Positions 1 through 6,952 of a DNA stretch of 15,047 bases are shown piece by piece. The translations under genes were made by a program, and so were the position numbers. The notes below the pieces were generated by a model. That model searched no databases and had not been told where the DNA came from. It saw only the letters and a program-made list of their open reading frames with translations. Source of the stretch: JBFLVN01 sp040758475 (GTDB lineage: Bacteria > JAGRBM01); NCBI GenBank assembly GCA_040758475.1, contig JBFLVN010000064.1:1-15047 (forward strand), read 5' to 3'. Numbering within the stretch: position 1 is the first letter of the stretch; every line of letters starts with the position of its first letter.

Positions 1-216
1 TTTCTCGGAGGCCGCGGGGCGGGGAGGCGGCTGAAGGGTCGCGTTGCTGGGGGGCCAGGCCTTCAGCACGTAGTCCTTTGCGCCGATTCCCATGACGCCC
101 CGCGCCCCTTCCTGTACGACTTCGTGCTTGATGTCCTCCGGCAGGCATTCCCACTCACGGGAAAGGGCCTTGAGGATTTCCTCGGGATTTTTTCCACTTC
201 GCTCGACGGGTTCCAT
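1..216 (-). CDS. jag: Jag/SpoIIIJ-associated RNA-binding protein, N-terminal part (runs off the window)
   Basis: Only the first 72 codons are present; the gene continues past base 1. The protein begins MEPVERSGKNPEEILKAL and includes the stretch GARGVMGIGAKDYVLKAW. This fits the small Jag-N domain, which has the pattern 'helix, then G-x-lGiG-x-k'. In full-length Jag proteins this domain is followed by KH and R3H nucleic-acid-binding domains, which would lie outside the window. The ATG is 6 nt downstream of the yidC stop, and a GAGG-type ribosome site lies inside the end of yidC. Being next after yidC is the usual place of jag (partner of SpoIIIJ/YidC). The identification rests on context and the short N-domain. 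Function is known only broadly: RNA binding linked to envelope growth and division. Confidence 0.75.
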   Translation of the reverse strand, partial: MEPVERSGKNPEEILKALSREWECLPEDIKHEVVQEGARGVMGIGAKDYVLKAWPPSNATLQPPPRPAASEK

Positions 217-222
217 GATTCT

Positions 223-1992
223 CTATCCTCGCTTTTTGCCGCGCCGCTTTTCGCGGCCGGCAGATTGTTCGTTGGAAGAAGGCGCCTGCGCGGTGGCGCC
301 GGAAGCCGCGCCAGCCAACGCCGGCGTTTGGGCCTTGGCGGTACGGTTGATCCAGACCTGCTGGCCCATGGAGAGGACGTTGCTCACCGTCCAGTACAGC
401 ATGAGGCCGGCCGGCATGTTGAGGAACAGGAAGAAGAACATGAGCGGCATGAGCTGCATGATCTTCTGCTGCGTCGGGTCGGCGCTCGGATTGGGCGTCA
501 GTTTCATGGAGAAATAGGTCGAGGCTGTCATCAGCACGGGCAAGACGTAATAGGGGTCCTTTAGCGCGAGGTCGTGAATCCACGTGTGGCCCCAGGCCGC
601 GTGGCGCAGTTCAATGGCACTCGAAAGCGCCATGTAGAGACCCAGGAAGATGGGAATTTGGGCCAGCATGGGGAGGCACCCGCCGAAGGGATTGACCTTG
701 TGCTGGCGGTAGAGGTTCATCATCTCCTGCTGCTGGCGGGCCATGTCGTCCTTGTATTTTTCCCGGATGACTTTGAGCTGCGGCTGGATGACCTGCATGG
801 CCTTCATGCTGCGGAACTGCCAGACCGAGAGGGGGAACATGAGGAGCCGCACCAAGACGGTCAGGAGGATGATCGACCAGCCGTAATCGCTCACGAAACG
901 GTCTATGTGCACGAGCACCCAGAGGAGGGCGCGGGCGATGGCCGCGAAGAAACCGAGGTCGAGGGCCGCTTTGAGGCCGTGCCCCGCCGCTTCGAGGCGG
1001 TCGCGGTCCTTGGGGCCCAGGAAGAGATAGACGCTCTCTTCAATCGAGCCGCCCGGCGCGAGGTTGCGTTCGGGAAGAACGACCGAGAGGGAGAGGGCCT
1101 TTTCGCCGGTGGCTTCCAGACTTGCCTTGGCGAAGGGAACGCCCTCCGGGGCCCAGGCGAAGAGGAAGTAATGCAGGCCGAGCCCGAGCCATCCATCGAA
1201 CGGGTCGGCGCTCACGGATTCCTTGTCTTCGAAAAGGTCCTTGGGTTCCTTCTTTTGCAATTTCCCCTGAGAGGAGAGAAGGGCGAGGGGCCCGGCTCCG
1301 GCCCGGCCGCCGTTGCTTTCGTGTGCCTCCAAGCGGCTGGCCAGGGAGAAGCGGGCAGCGCCTTGCGGACCGGCCACCGATTCGGCTCGTTCCTTTATGG
1401 AAATGCCGTAGTTGTCTCCGGTGAAGGAGATTTCCCTCGTCCACCGGATGCCGGGAGGCCCCGACCACGTGAGGACGACGGAACGGCGGTCGGCGCTCTG
1501 AAGTTCCAGGGTGTCCGGCCCGGTGTACTCGAATACGAGGTCCTTGTCGGAGATCTTTGTACCTGGAACTTCCAGCGAACTGGATATGGGGCCTTCCGTG
1601 AAAACTCCACCTACCATTTCGTAGGGGTTTTTCTGGGCGTCGTCGAGGTGCTCCTTGAGTTCCCAATGCGTCAGCTTCCCTCCGCGCGTCGAAATGCGGG
1701 CTTTGACGAGCGGGGTTTCGATGAGAATTTCCTTCTCGGGAGCGTTGGTCGCGGAGAGGGCGCCAGCTTGTGCCGTATCCGGTATTGCCGAAGGTCCGGC
1801 GGGAGTTTTGCCGTCCTGCACGGCCGCCGCCTTGTCCGCCGGTTGTTTTCCGGTTCCTTTCTCCGCGGCGATTTGCTCCTGGCCCGGCGGCGGAGGCGGG
1901 TAGATCTTCTGGTAGAGATAGGACCAGCCGATCATTACGAAGAAAATCAGGCCGATCGCGAAAAATACTCTTTTCTGGTCTTCTTTTATCAC
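223..1992 (-). CDS. yidC: Membrane protein insertase YidC
   Basis: 589 aa. YidC inserts and folds inner-membrane proteins, alone or with SecYEG. Visible parts: an N-terminal membrane segment (about residues 8-26), a Pro/Ala/Gly-rich linker, a large periplasmic beta domain (about 85-355) as in Gram-negative YidC, and a C-terminal insertase core with about five membrane segments. The core holds the conserved arginine in TVLVRLLMFPLS and the motifs NPFGGCLPML and QIPIFLGLYMAL. The tail is Lys/Arg-rich (REKRRGKKRG), typical of ribosome-binding YidC tails. I chose the GTG at 1992: it overlaps the yidD stop as GTGA and starts the protein as MIKEDQKRVFFAIG. The longer upstream reading frame is yidD/rnpA DNA in another frame. 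Length and layout are normal for the family. Confidence 0.97.
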   Translation of the reverse strand: MIKEDQKRVFFAIGLIFFVMIGWSYLYQKIYPPPPPGQEQIAAEKGTGKQPADKAAAVQDGKTPAGPSAIPDTAQAGALSATNAPEKEILIETPLVKARISTRGGKLTHWELKEHLDDAQKNPYEMVGGVFTEGPISSSLEVPGTKISDKDLVFEYTGPDTLELQSADRRSVVLTWSGPPGIRWTREISFTGDNYGISIKERAESVAGPQGAARFSLASRLEAHESNGGRAGAGPLALLSSQGKLQKKEPKDLFEDKESVSADPFDGWLGLGLHYFLFAWAPEGVPFAKASLEATGEKALSLSVVLPERNLAPGGSIEESVYLFLGPKDRDRLEAAGHGLKAALDLGFFAAIARALLWVLVHIDRFVSDYGWSIILLTVLVRLLMFPLSVWQFRSMKAMQVIQPQLKVIREKYKDDMARQQQEMMNLYRQHKVNPFGGCLPMLAQIPIFLGLYMALSSAIELRHAAWGHTWIHDLALKDPYYVLPVLMTASTYFSMKLTPNPSADPTQQKIMQLMPLMFFFLFLNMPAGLMLYWTVSNVLSMGQQVWINRTAKAQTPALAGAASGATAQAPSSNEQSAGREKRRGKKRG

Positions 1993-2231
1993 GAATGGGC
2001 TTCTCCGGAAGCAGGAACTGGATCGGTTCCCCCGTCCGCGAACGGGTGGCACCGAAGAATGCGGGCCAGCGCCAGTCCCGTTCCCCGCCAGGGTCCGTGG
2101 AGGCGGATGGCTTCTTCCGCGTAGCGCGAGCAGGTGGGGTGGAAACGGCATTGTCCGCCCAGGAACGGCGAGAGCGCGAGCCTGTAGAGATGGATCAAGG
2201 CGAGCAGTACGCGGGAGGCAAAAGCGTTCAC
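1989..2231 (-). CDS. yidD: Membrane protein insertion efficiency factor YidD
   Basis: 80 aa. YidD is a small inner-membrane-associated protein that assists YidC-dependent insertion. The family signature is complete: LYRLALSPFLGGQCRFHP, TCSRYAEEAI, HG, GTGLALARILRCHPF and GGTDPVP, including the conserved cysteines. The GTG start at 2231 overlaps the rnpA stop (GTGA), and the stop overlaps the yidC GTG in the same way, so rnpA-yidD-yidC are probably translationally coupled. Upstream in-frame codons belong to rnpA read in another frame, and the start chosen gives the usual family length. Confidence 0.95.
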   Translation of the reverse strand: MNAFASRVLLALIHLYRLALSPFLGGQCRFHPTCSRYAEEAIRLHGPWRGTGLALARILRCHPFADGGTDPVPASGEAHS

Positions 2232-2632
2232 GGCTTGCCTCCCGGTGGGGGGCGGCTCGCCCGCGCATCGAGTTCGCGGCCGGCCGCTTCGGCGGTGCGG
2301 CGAAGTTCGGACCATAGCTCTCCAGTCGGACGGGGCTGGATGCGCCCCCGGGCGATCACGATGAAATCCTTCGCTCCCGCGAAGCTCGTGGGATGGAGGC
2401 GGAAGCACTCCCGGGCAAGGCGCCGGAAGCGGTTGCGGCGCACGGCATTGCCGCACGCGGCGCCGACGATGAATCCCAGGCGCGAGTGGCCCGTTTCGTT
2501 CGGCGCCGCGACGATGGCGAATCCGGGCCCCGAACGGCGGACGCCGCCCTTGAGGGCTTTTTCAAAGTCCCGCGACGATCCAATACGAGGATCCGCACCG
2601 CGACGGGCGCGTTTTCTGGGTTCCGCGTTCAC
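2228..2632 (-). CDS. rnpA: Ribonuclease P protein component
   Basis: 134 aa, basic. It is the protein subunit of RNase P, which with the RNA subunit trims the 5' leader of pre-tRNAs. The RNase P signature is clear at about residues 60-78 (GNAVRRNRFRRLARECFR), preceded by RLGFIVGAACGNAV and followed by KDFIVIARGRI. The GTG start at 2632 lies 38 nt after the rpmH stop, with only a weak GGGGA close to the start. There is no ATG in the first half of the frame, so GTG is the most credible start. It overlaps yidD by 4 nt at the 3' end. The C-terminal tail (RASRPPPGGKP) is slightly extended and not conserved. Confidence 0.95.
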   Translation of the reverse strand: MNAEPRKRARRGADPRIGSSRDFEKALKGGVRRSGPGFAIVAAPNETGHSRLGFIVGAACGNAVRRNRFRRLARECFRLHPTSFAGAKDFIVIARGRIQPRPTGELWSELRRTAEAAGRELDARASRPPPGGKP

Positions 2633-2670
2633 GTCCCCAATTGGGAGATAGAAGCCGCCTGGGCCCTGTC

Positions 2671-2820
2671 TTATTTGGCGGGAAGCCGCACGGAGAGGCG
2701 TTTGCGGCCTTGGGCGCGGCGGCGCTTGATGACCTTGCGTCCGCCGACCGTGGCCATCCGGGCCCTAAATCCGTGCTTTCGCGCGCGCTTGACGTTGTGG
2801 GGCTGAAAGGTGCGCTTCAT
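2671..2820 (-). CDS. rpmH: Large ribosomal subunit protein bL34
   Basis: 49 aa: MKRTFQPHNVKRARKHGF, then RARMATVGGRKVIKRRR, ending KRLSVRLPAK. Length, charge and sequence are standard for bL34, a small rRNA-binding protein of the 50S subunit. It is a short gene missed by long-frame scans. The start ATG (2818-2820) has a GGAG about 7 nt upstream. It heads the rpmH-rnpA-yidD-yidC-jag block, and a sigma-70-like promoter and palindrome lie just upstream (separate entries). Confidence 0.97.
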   Translation of the reverse strand: MKRTFQPHNVKRARKHGFRARMATVGGRKVIKRRRAQGRKRLSVRLPAK

Positions 2821-2843
2821 CTCAAACTCCGATTCTCAGCATC

Positions 2844-2861
2844 GGCCCGAAATTTCGGGCC
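2844..2861. repeat. Perfect 18-bp palindrome in the rpmH leader
   Basis: GGCCCGAAATTTCGGGCC reads identically on both strands. It lies between the -10 element and the start codon of rpmH and overlaps the expected transcription start (about 2859). It could be an operator for a dimeric regulator or a 5'-leader hairpin. No T-run follows on the minus strand, so it is not a standard terminator for the upstream transporter gene. Confidence 0.6.
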
Positions 2862-2865
2862 CCCA

Positions 2866-2895
2866 ACCCTAGCCGCATTGGGGAAAAATTGTCAA
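2866..2895 (-). promoter_or_regulatory. Probable sigma-70-type promoter of the rpmH operon
   Basis: On the minus strand a perfect -35 TTGACA (2890-2895) is followed after 18 nt by TAGGGT (2866-2871) as -10. The -35 is consensus. The -10 keeps the key T, A and final T and is a form seen in GC-rich bacteria. An AT-rich spacer start and the position 46 nt ahead of the rpmH ATG support it. Confidence 0.6.
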
Positions 2896-2937
2896 CAAAT
2901 TCAGGAAGATCGGTGGGCGCACGTTTGCCGCCTCTCA

Positions 2938-4740
2938 TTAATGGAGAAATTCCAGCAGCATCCCCTCTCCATAGATAATCACGATCATCAACACGCAGAT
3001 TTCCAGGATCACGGGGGTCATGGCCTTGATCCACTGGACGGGCGTGTAGCCCGAGTCGACCTCCCGCTGGATGAAGGCATAGGCCACGACGGATTGGGCG
3101 CAGCCGATGTGGGTCCAGCAGCCGCCCACGGCGTAACCCGCAATCTGGGCCATGGCGAAGAGGTGGAGGATGCTGAGTTCCAGGTCGTGCAGGGCATGGC
3201 TTGCGAAGTCGGCCACCACGTTGTTGTCCAGGATGGCGGAAAGGACCGTCGCCCCCATGTACTGGACATAGGCCACGTGGGAGGGGCCCCAGGCGTTAAT
3301 ACCGTGGTGCAAGAGGTCCGAGATCCGGTCGAAAAACCCGACCTTCTGGAGGAGCGAGATCGAAAAGAAAAGCGGAATGAGGAAAAGGTACTCCATGTAT
3401 TCGTGCTTGGCTTCGTGCAGCGCCAGCGAGCGAGTCTTGGGCAGAAGGACGATGCCAGTGAACGCGACGGCGAACCCCGCGAAAGAGGCCAGGAACAGCG
3501 GGACTTCGTGATTCAAGGCGTGCCACGCCAGAAAGCCGATAAAGGGGATGAACGCCAGGGCGCCGATGCGTTGGGCCCGCACCTTGTCCTTGTGCATGGA
3601 GCGGAACGTCCGCTTCACTTTGGCCGCCCATTCGTCCCCGGTTCCCTTGTCGCCGCGCGCTGCGTGCTCGTAGTGGGTGTCCAGTTCCTCTGCGAGATTG
3701 TCGGAGAGATAGAGCCCCAGGAGCTTTCGCCGGAGCGTCTGCGGGATTTTCTCTTTGACGAGCGTAAGCCCCAAGGGTTCGCCCCGATGGAGGCCTTTTT
3801 CGATGGCGTCGTAGTGCTCGCCCAGTTCTTCCTTGTGGTGATCGACGAACTCGGTGGGGATGAGCACTTCTCCATGGCGGGCGGCCTGGAGGAAACGGAC
3901 GTCGGCGGCGTGGGCGTCCAGGATGTCCATGTTCTCGGTATCGACTTTCCTCCCTTTTAGTTTCTTGCGAAGGTTGAAGGCGACGACGAAGTAGCTGGCC
4001 AGAGCAGCAGGGGCGCAGTACCGGAGGAAGAAGGCGTCATCCAAATGAGGATGGAGATTGGCCTTCATGATGAGGTTCGGCGGCTCGCCGTAGGCCAGCC
4101 ACATTCCGCACACGGTCGTCACGACCGTCGAGACCATGACCACGTAGATGACCGCATCGTCCTTGGCCCGCGACATAAAGAGGATCATCACCAGGATGCG
4201 GATCGTCAGGCCGATCATGGAAACGCCATCCAGGATTCCCGAGGCGAAGGAGACGATGCCGGTCAGGATCGCGATGGTGGGGACCACGTTCCCCTTCATT
4301 TTGTTCAGGACGGCGAAACAGATTTCTTCGAGCAAGCGGGTCTGGGCAATGACGCAGACGAAAAGCGTTAGGCCCAGGATGAAGAGCATCGTATCGGCGT
4401 GAAAGAGGTGATCGAGCCCGTGGAGGGTGAGGAAGTGTCTCCCGAAGAAACTCAAGAGAGCGCCCGTCCCCTCTTGCGCCAGGGATTGCTTTAAAGCCGA
4501 AGTGGGCCACCAGATGGGCCAAAAGGTGGCGAAGATCACGATCCCCATCCCGTATGTGAGGGCGTTCTTGTCCAGGCGGTACTTGAAAGAACCCAGCAGG
4601 AAGAGGCCCAGGATCGTGGCGAAAACTTCGATGGCCACCAGGGAAGGGGAGATTTGGGCGAAAGAGCCATAAACGAGAATGAGGATGGCCGCGCCGCAGC
4701 ATCCAAGAAGGAATTTGGTTGGGGATAGGTTGACGGTCAT
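2938..4740 (-). CDS. NhaD/ArsB/SLC13-like (IT superfamily) ion transporter with a large soluble insertion
   Basis: 600 aa, polytopic inner-membrane protein. The two halves carry matching inverted-repeat motifs: SGILDG (168-172 region) with YGEPPNLIM (218-225), and SAILDN (501-506) with CWTHIGCAQ (541-549). These correspond to the 'SA-x-x-DN' and 'G-x-x-N-L-I' hairpin motifs of the NhaD Na+/H+ antiporters, ArsB and SLC13 carriers, so cation/proton antiport or anion transport is likely; the substrate is not fixed by sequence. Between the halves, residues about 260-390 form a hydrophilic, His- and charge-rich cytoplasmic insertion with no domain I recognise. In the first half the usual Asn after Asp is Gly (D171-G172), while the second half keeps D505-N506. 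There is no good Shine-Dalgarno site before the ATG. A sigma-54-like promoter lies 48-63 nt upstream. It takes the place where dnaA is often found next to rpmH. Confidence 0.75.
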   Translation of the reverse strand: MTVNLSPTKFLLGCCGAAILILVYGSFAQISPSLVAIEVFATILGLFLLGSFKYRLDKNALTYGMGIVIFATFWPIWWPTSALKQSLAQEGTGALLSFFGRHFLTLHGLDHLFHADTMLFILGLTLFVCVIAQTRLLEEICFAVLNKMKGNVVPTIAILTGIVSFASGILDGVSMIGLTIRILVMILFMSRAKDDAVIYVVMVSTVVTTVCGMWLAYGEPPNLIMKANLHPHLDDAFFLRYCAPAALASYFVVAFNLRKKLKGRKVDTENMDILDAHAADVRFLQAARHGEVLIPTEFVDHHKEELGEHYDAIEKGLHRGEPLGLTLVKEKIPQTLRRKLLGLYLSDNLAEELDTHYEHAARGDKGTGDEWAAKVKRTFRSMHKDKVRAQRIGALAFIPFIGFLAWHALNHEVPLFLASFAGFAVAFTGIVLLPKTRSLALHEAKHEYMEYLFLIPLFFSISLLQKVGFFDRISDLLHHGINAWGPSHVAYVQYMGATVLSAILDNNVVADFASHALHDLELSILHLFAMAQIAGYAVGGCWTHIGCAQSVVAYAFIQREVDSGYTPVQWIKAMTPVILEICVLMIVIIYGEGMLLEFLH

Positions 4741-4787
4741 TGGGTTGTTACTCGGTCGAGTTTTGGTTTAAGGGCGCCCCGCGCGGA

Positions 4788-4803
4788 TGCAAGCCGCGGG
4801 CCG
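4788..4803 (-). promoter_or_regulatory. Candidate sigma-54 promoter for the transporter gene
   Basis: The minus-strand sequence CGGCCCGCGGCTTGCA matches TGGCACG-N4-TTGCW at 10 of 12 specified positions, with the required GG and GC dinucleotides 10 nt apart. The predicted start of transcription is near 4777, giving a leader of about 37 nt. The local DNA is GC-rich, so a chance match is possible. A sigma-54 activator is encoded in the same window (10601-11965). Confidence 0.35.
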
Positions 4804-4925
4804 ATATGCTGGGAAATCGCCCGGCCTTCTCGCGCGCTTGTGAAACTTGGCGGCTGCGTTTGCTGGGAGTCAATAAAAGCCGGAATGATTTTTATTAAAC
4901 TCTTTTAACCCACGGGCCTGCGGAT

Positions 4926-4940
4926 TTGCCGGAACGGCAA
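4926..4940. repeat. 15-bp palindrome upstream of the radical SAM operon
   Basis: Perfect arms TTGCCG and CGGCAA around a GAA centre. The size and symmetry suit an operator for a dimeric regulator of either divergent gene. It is not followed by a T-run. Confidence 0.4.
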
Positions 4941-5075
4941 TTGTGCTCAAATTTTCGCCTTATCGGGGTGGTATGCCTTCCGATTGGCCACGGGACATTC
5001 GAGATCGATAGGCGTAACTCGTGTCACGGGTCGCGGAGATGTCCCTAGATGGCTTCTCTGCGGTTTCCTGGTGCG

Positions 5076-5103
5076 TTGTTTTTGACCCCCGGGCGGGTAA
5101 AAT
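5076..5103 (+). promoter_or_regulatory. Weak candidate promoter for the radical SAM operon
   Basis: TTGTTT (5076-5081) and TAAAAT (5098-5103) are 16 nt apart, about 83 nt before the first ATG. The better -35-like TTGACC at 5082 is too close (10 nt) to that -10. This is the best sigma-70-like pair I can see, but it is weak. Confidence 0.25.
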
Positions 5104-5185
5104 TCGCTGCGATTCGGCAGCAGCTTAAAGGCTTCCGGCGCGAGGGCCGCCCGGGGCAGGATTGTGTAGAGAGGGCAGGGGCGCC

Positions 5186-6952
5186 ATGCGGGTCCTCTTC
5201 GTCTATCCGAACATCGATACCCACACGCCGATTTATTACTACATCGGCACCGGCTCCCTTTCCGCTGTTTTAAGGCGGGAAGGCCACCAGACCTGGTTCC
5301 TTCCCGTCGAAGAGCTGAACAAACAAGCGTTTTTGGAAGCAGTCGGGGGCTTTAATCCCGACCTCGTGGCCTTTTCGAGCGTCTACATCCAGTGGCGGTA
5401 TGTGAAACAGCTCTGCCGCTGGATCAAGGAAGAATTTCCCCGTCCCATCATTGCGGGTGGCATCCATCCGACCCTCGCTCCCGAAGAGTGCATTTCCTGT
5501 CCCGACGTGGATTGGATTTGCCGGGGCGAAGGCGAGTACGCCCTCCGGGACGTCGTTCGCGCCCTCGAAAACGGAAGCCCGGTCGAAAAGATCGAGAACA
5601 TCTGGTGCCGGGATAAGGACGGCGGGATCATCAAGAACCCGGAGCGGACGCTTATTAGCCCGCTCGATGAACTGCCGTATCCCGACCGGGAATACTACGA
5701 CTACGACAAGGCCCTTGCCGACATGGGCGGGAATCTTTCCGTCATGACGTCCCGTGGCTGCCCGTACCGCTGCACCTATTGTTCGAACGAAGCCCTCATG
5801 CGTGTCTACCAGGGGAACGGCCGGTTCATCCGGCAGCGTTCCATCGAGAATGTTATCGGCGAACTCGTGCAGGCTTGCGAACGGCACCCGGGCGCCCGCT
5901 ACGTGACTTTTTCGGACGACATCATCACGGAGAACAAGGCCTGGTTCTTCCCCTTCCTGGAGGCCTACCGCGACAACGTGGGCCTCCCGTTCAGCGTGCA
6001 GGTGCAGATGCAGACCTTCGACCGGGAGACGGCGCGCCGCATGGCGGATGCCGGCTGCTACCAGGCCATCATCGCCATGGAATCGGGCGACGAGGTGATC
6101 CGCCGGGAAGTGATGAACCGCAATCTCTCCGACGAGCAGATCATCAACGCCTATCGCTACTGCGACGAGGTGGGGATCGAGACCGTCAGTTACAACATCA
6201 TGGGCGTCCCGGGGGAGACCGAAGAGAGCATCCGCAAGTCGATCGGTATGCTCCAGAAGGTGAAGCCCGATAGCTCCCTCGTATTCAAGTTCACACCCTT
6301 CCCGGGCACGAAGCTCCACGAAGTCTGCGTCGAGCGCGGGTATTTGAAAGAGCACACCCACGATTCCTACTTCGGCCACGTAGGGTTCATGGACCTCCCC
6401 ACCATCAGCAAGCAGCGCCTCGCGGAGCTTTTTTACGAATTCTCGGCCGAAGCCCGCAAGATCAACGAACAGAAGCGCCGCCAGCGGCTTGGTTCCTACT
6501 TCGATTTCTTCGAAGAACTTCCGAACGCCCGCGTCCGGGTGCCGAATCCCGAATTCATCGGCGCCTCGCTCGTGCGAATCCACACGGACACCCGGGCGGC
6601 CCTGCTCGTCCATCCGAACGGCGAAGTGGGCTATCACGTAAACGTGCGGCCTGGTTCGCGCCTCCGTTTCGGAATCGCCCTCAGCATGGAAGATTGGGAC
6701 CGCCACGCGAGCGGCGTCGAATTCAGCATCGAGGCCCGGTGGGGACTCTGGAACAAGAGGGCCCTTTTCTCCCGCCAGATGGCCCCGCGCGAAAAGAACG
6801 AGGACCGGGCCTGGATCGATTGCGACGTGGACCTCTCGGAACTCGCGGGCAAGAAAGTCGATCTCGTTTTCCGCACCCGCGCCCTTTCCGGCAGCAACGC
6901 CTACTGCTCTTCCTACTTCGGCAACCCGATCCTTCTTGAGGCTGGCCGATGA
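5186..6952 (+). CDS. B12-binding radical SAM protein with C-terminal beta-sandwich-like domain (copy 1)
   Basis: 588 aa. Domains in order: a Rossmann-like B12-binding domain (about 1-140: MRVLFVYPN, GTGSLSAVLRREGH, AGGIHP, RGEGEYAL); a radical SAM barrel (about 185-400) with the cluster motif C192-PYR-C196-TY-C199 and downstream MESGDE and GVPGETEESI; a helical linker; and an extra domain (about 461-588). Like other class B radical SAM enzymes it lacks the DxHxxG motif of B12 ligand domains. Such enzymes usually transfer methyl groups to unactivated carbon or phosphorus, or carry out ring rearrangements. The substrate is unknown. I chose the ATG at 5186 (after GAGAGGGCAGGGG) over an upstream TTG at 5162, because homologues start at the first beta strand. 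Its stop overlaps the next gene (ATGA). It is most like copy 3. Confidence 0.9.
   Translation: MRVLFVYPNIDTHTPIYYYIGTGSLSAVLRREGHQTWFLPVEELNKQAFLEAVGGFNPDLVAFSSVYIQWRYVKQLCRWIKEEFPRPIIAGGIHPTLAPEECISCPDVDWICRGEGEYALRDVVRALENGSPVEKIENIWCRDKDGGIIKNPERTLISPLDELPYPDREYYDYDKALADMGGNLSVMTSRGCPYRCTYCSNEALMRVYQGNGRFIRQRSIENVIGELVQACERHPGARYVTFSDDIITENKAWFFPFLEAYRDNVGLPFSVQVQMQTFDRETARRMADAGCYQAIIAMESGDEVIRREVMNRNLSDEQIINAYRYCDEVGIETVSYNIMGVPGETEESIRKSIGMLQKVKPDSSLVFKFTPFPGTKLHEVCVERGYLKEHTHDSYFGHVGFMDLPTISKQRLAELFYEFSAEARKINEQKRRQRLGSYFDFFEELPNARVRVPNPEFIGASLVRIHTDTRAALLVHPNGEVGYHVNVRPGSRLRFGIALSMEDWDRHASGVEFSIEARWGLWNKRALFSRQMAPREKNEDRAWIDCDVDLSELAGKKVDLVFRTRALSGSNAYCSSYFGNPILLEAGR

Larger units (their letters stand above)
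4741..5185. other. Intergenic region between the divergent transporter and radical SAM operons (445 nt)
   Basis: No credible gene. It holds the sigma-54-like site above and an AT-rich patch around 4870-4912. Further on are a 15-bp palindrome TTGCCGGAACGGCAA (4926-4940) and a short stem-loop GCTGC-GATTCG-GCAGC (5106-5121) in the probable leader of the radical SAM operon. I looked for a cobalamin riboswitch because of the B12-binding products, and saw no recognisable B12 box. Confidence 0.6.

Noticed and set aside
574..2124. A 516-codon plus-strand frame over yidC and yidD.
   Set aside because: It is a shadow of the well-supported minus-strand genes and has no recognisable motif.
1993..2268. 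N-terminal extension of YidC to 681 residues.
   Set aside because: The added residues come from yidD read in another frame, and the normal YidC N-terminus (MIKEDQKRVFFAIG) begins at the GTG at 1992.
2641..3960. A 439-codon plus-strand frame across rpmH and the transporter.
   Set aside because: It runs opposite rpmH and transporter motifs and covers the rpmH promoter; composition reflects the complementary strand.
4858..4876. A sigma-54-like TTGGCGGCTGCGTTTGCT on the plus strand upstream of the radical SAM operon.
   Set aside because: The GG and GC elements are 11 nt apart rather than the strict 10, so it should not function as a -24/-12 promoter.
5082..5103. TTGACC as a -35 with TAAAAT as a -10.
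   Set aside because: The spacer is only 10 nt. The weaker TTGTTT at 5076 gives 16 nt and was listed instead with low confidence.
4941..5185. Possible cobalamin riboswitch before the B12-binding radical SAM genes.
   Set aside because: No B12-box or conserved junction is visible, and the leader shows only one short hairpin. B12-using enzymes are also rarely under this riboswitch.
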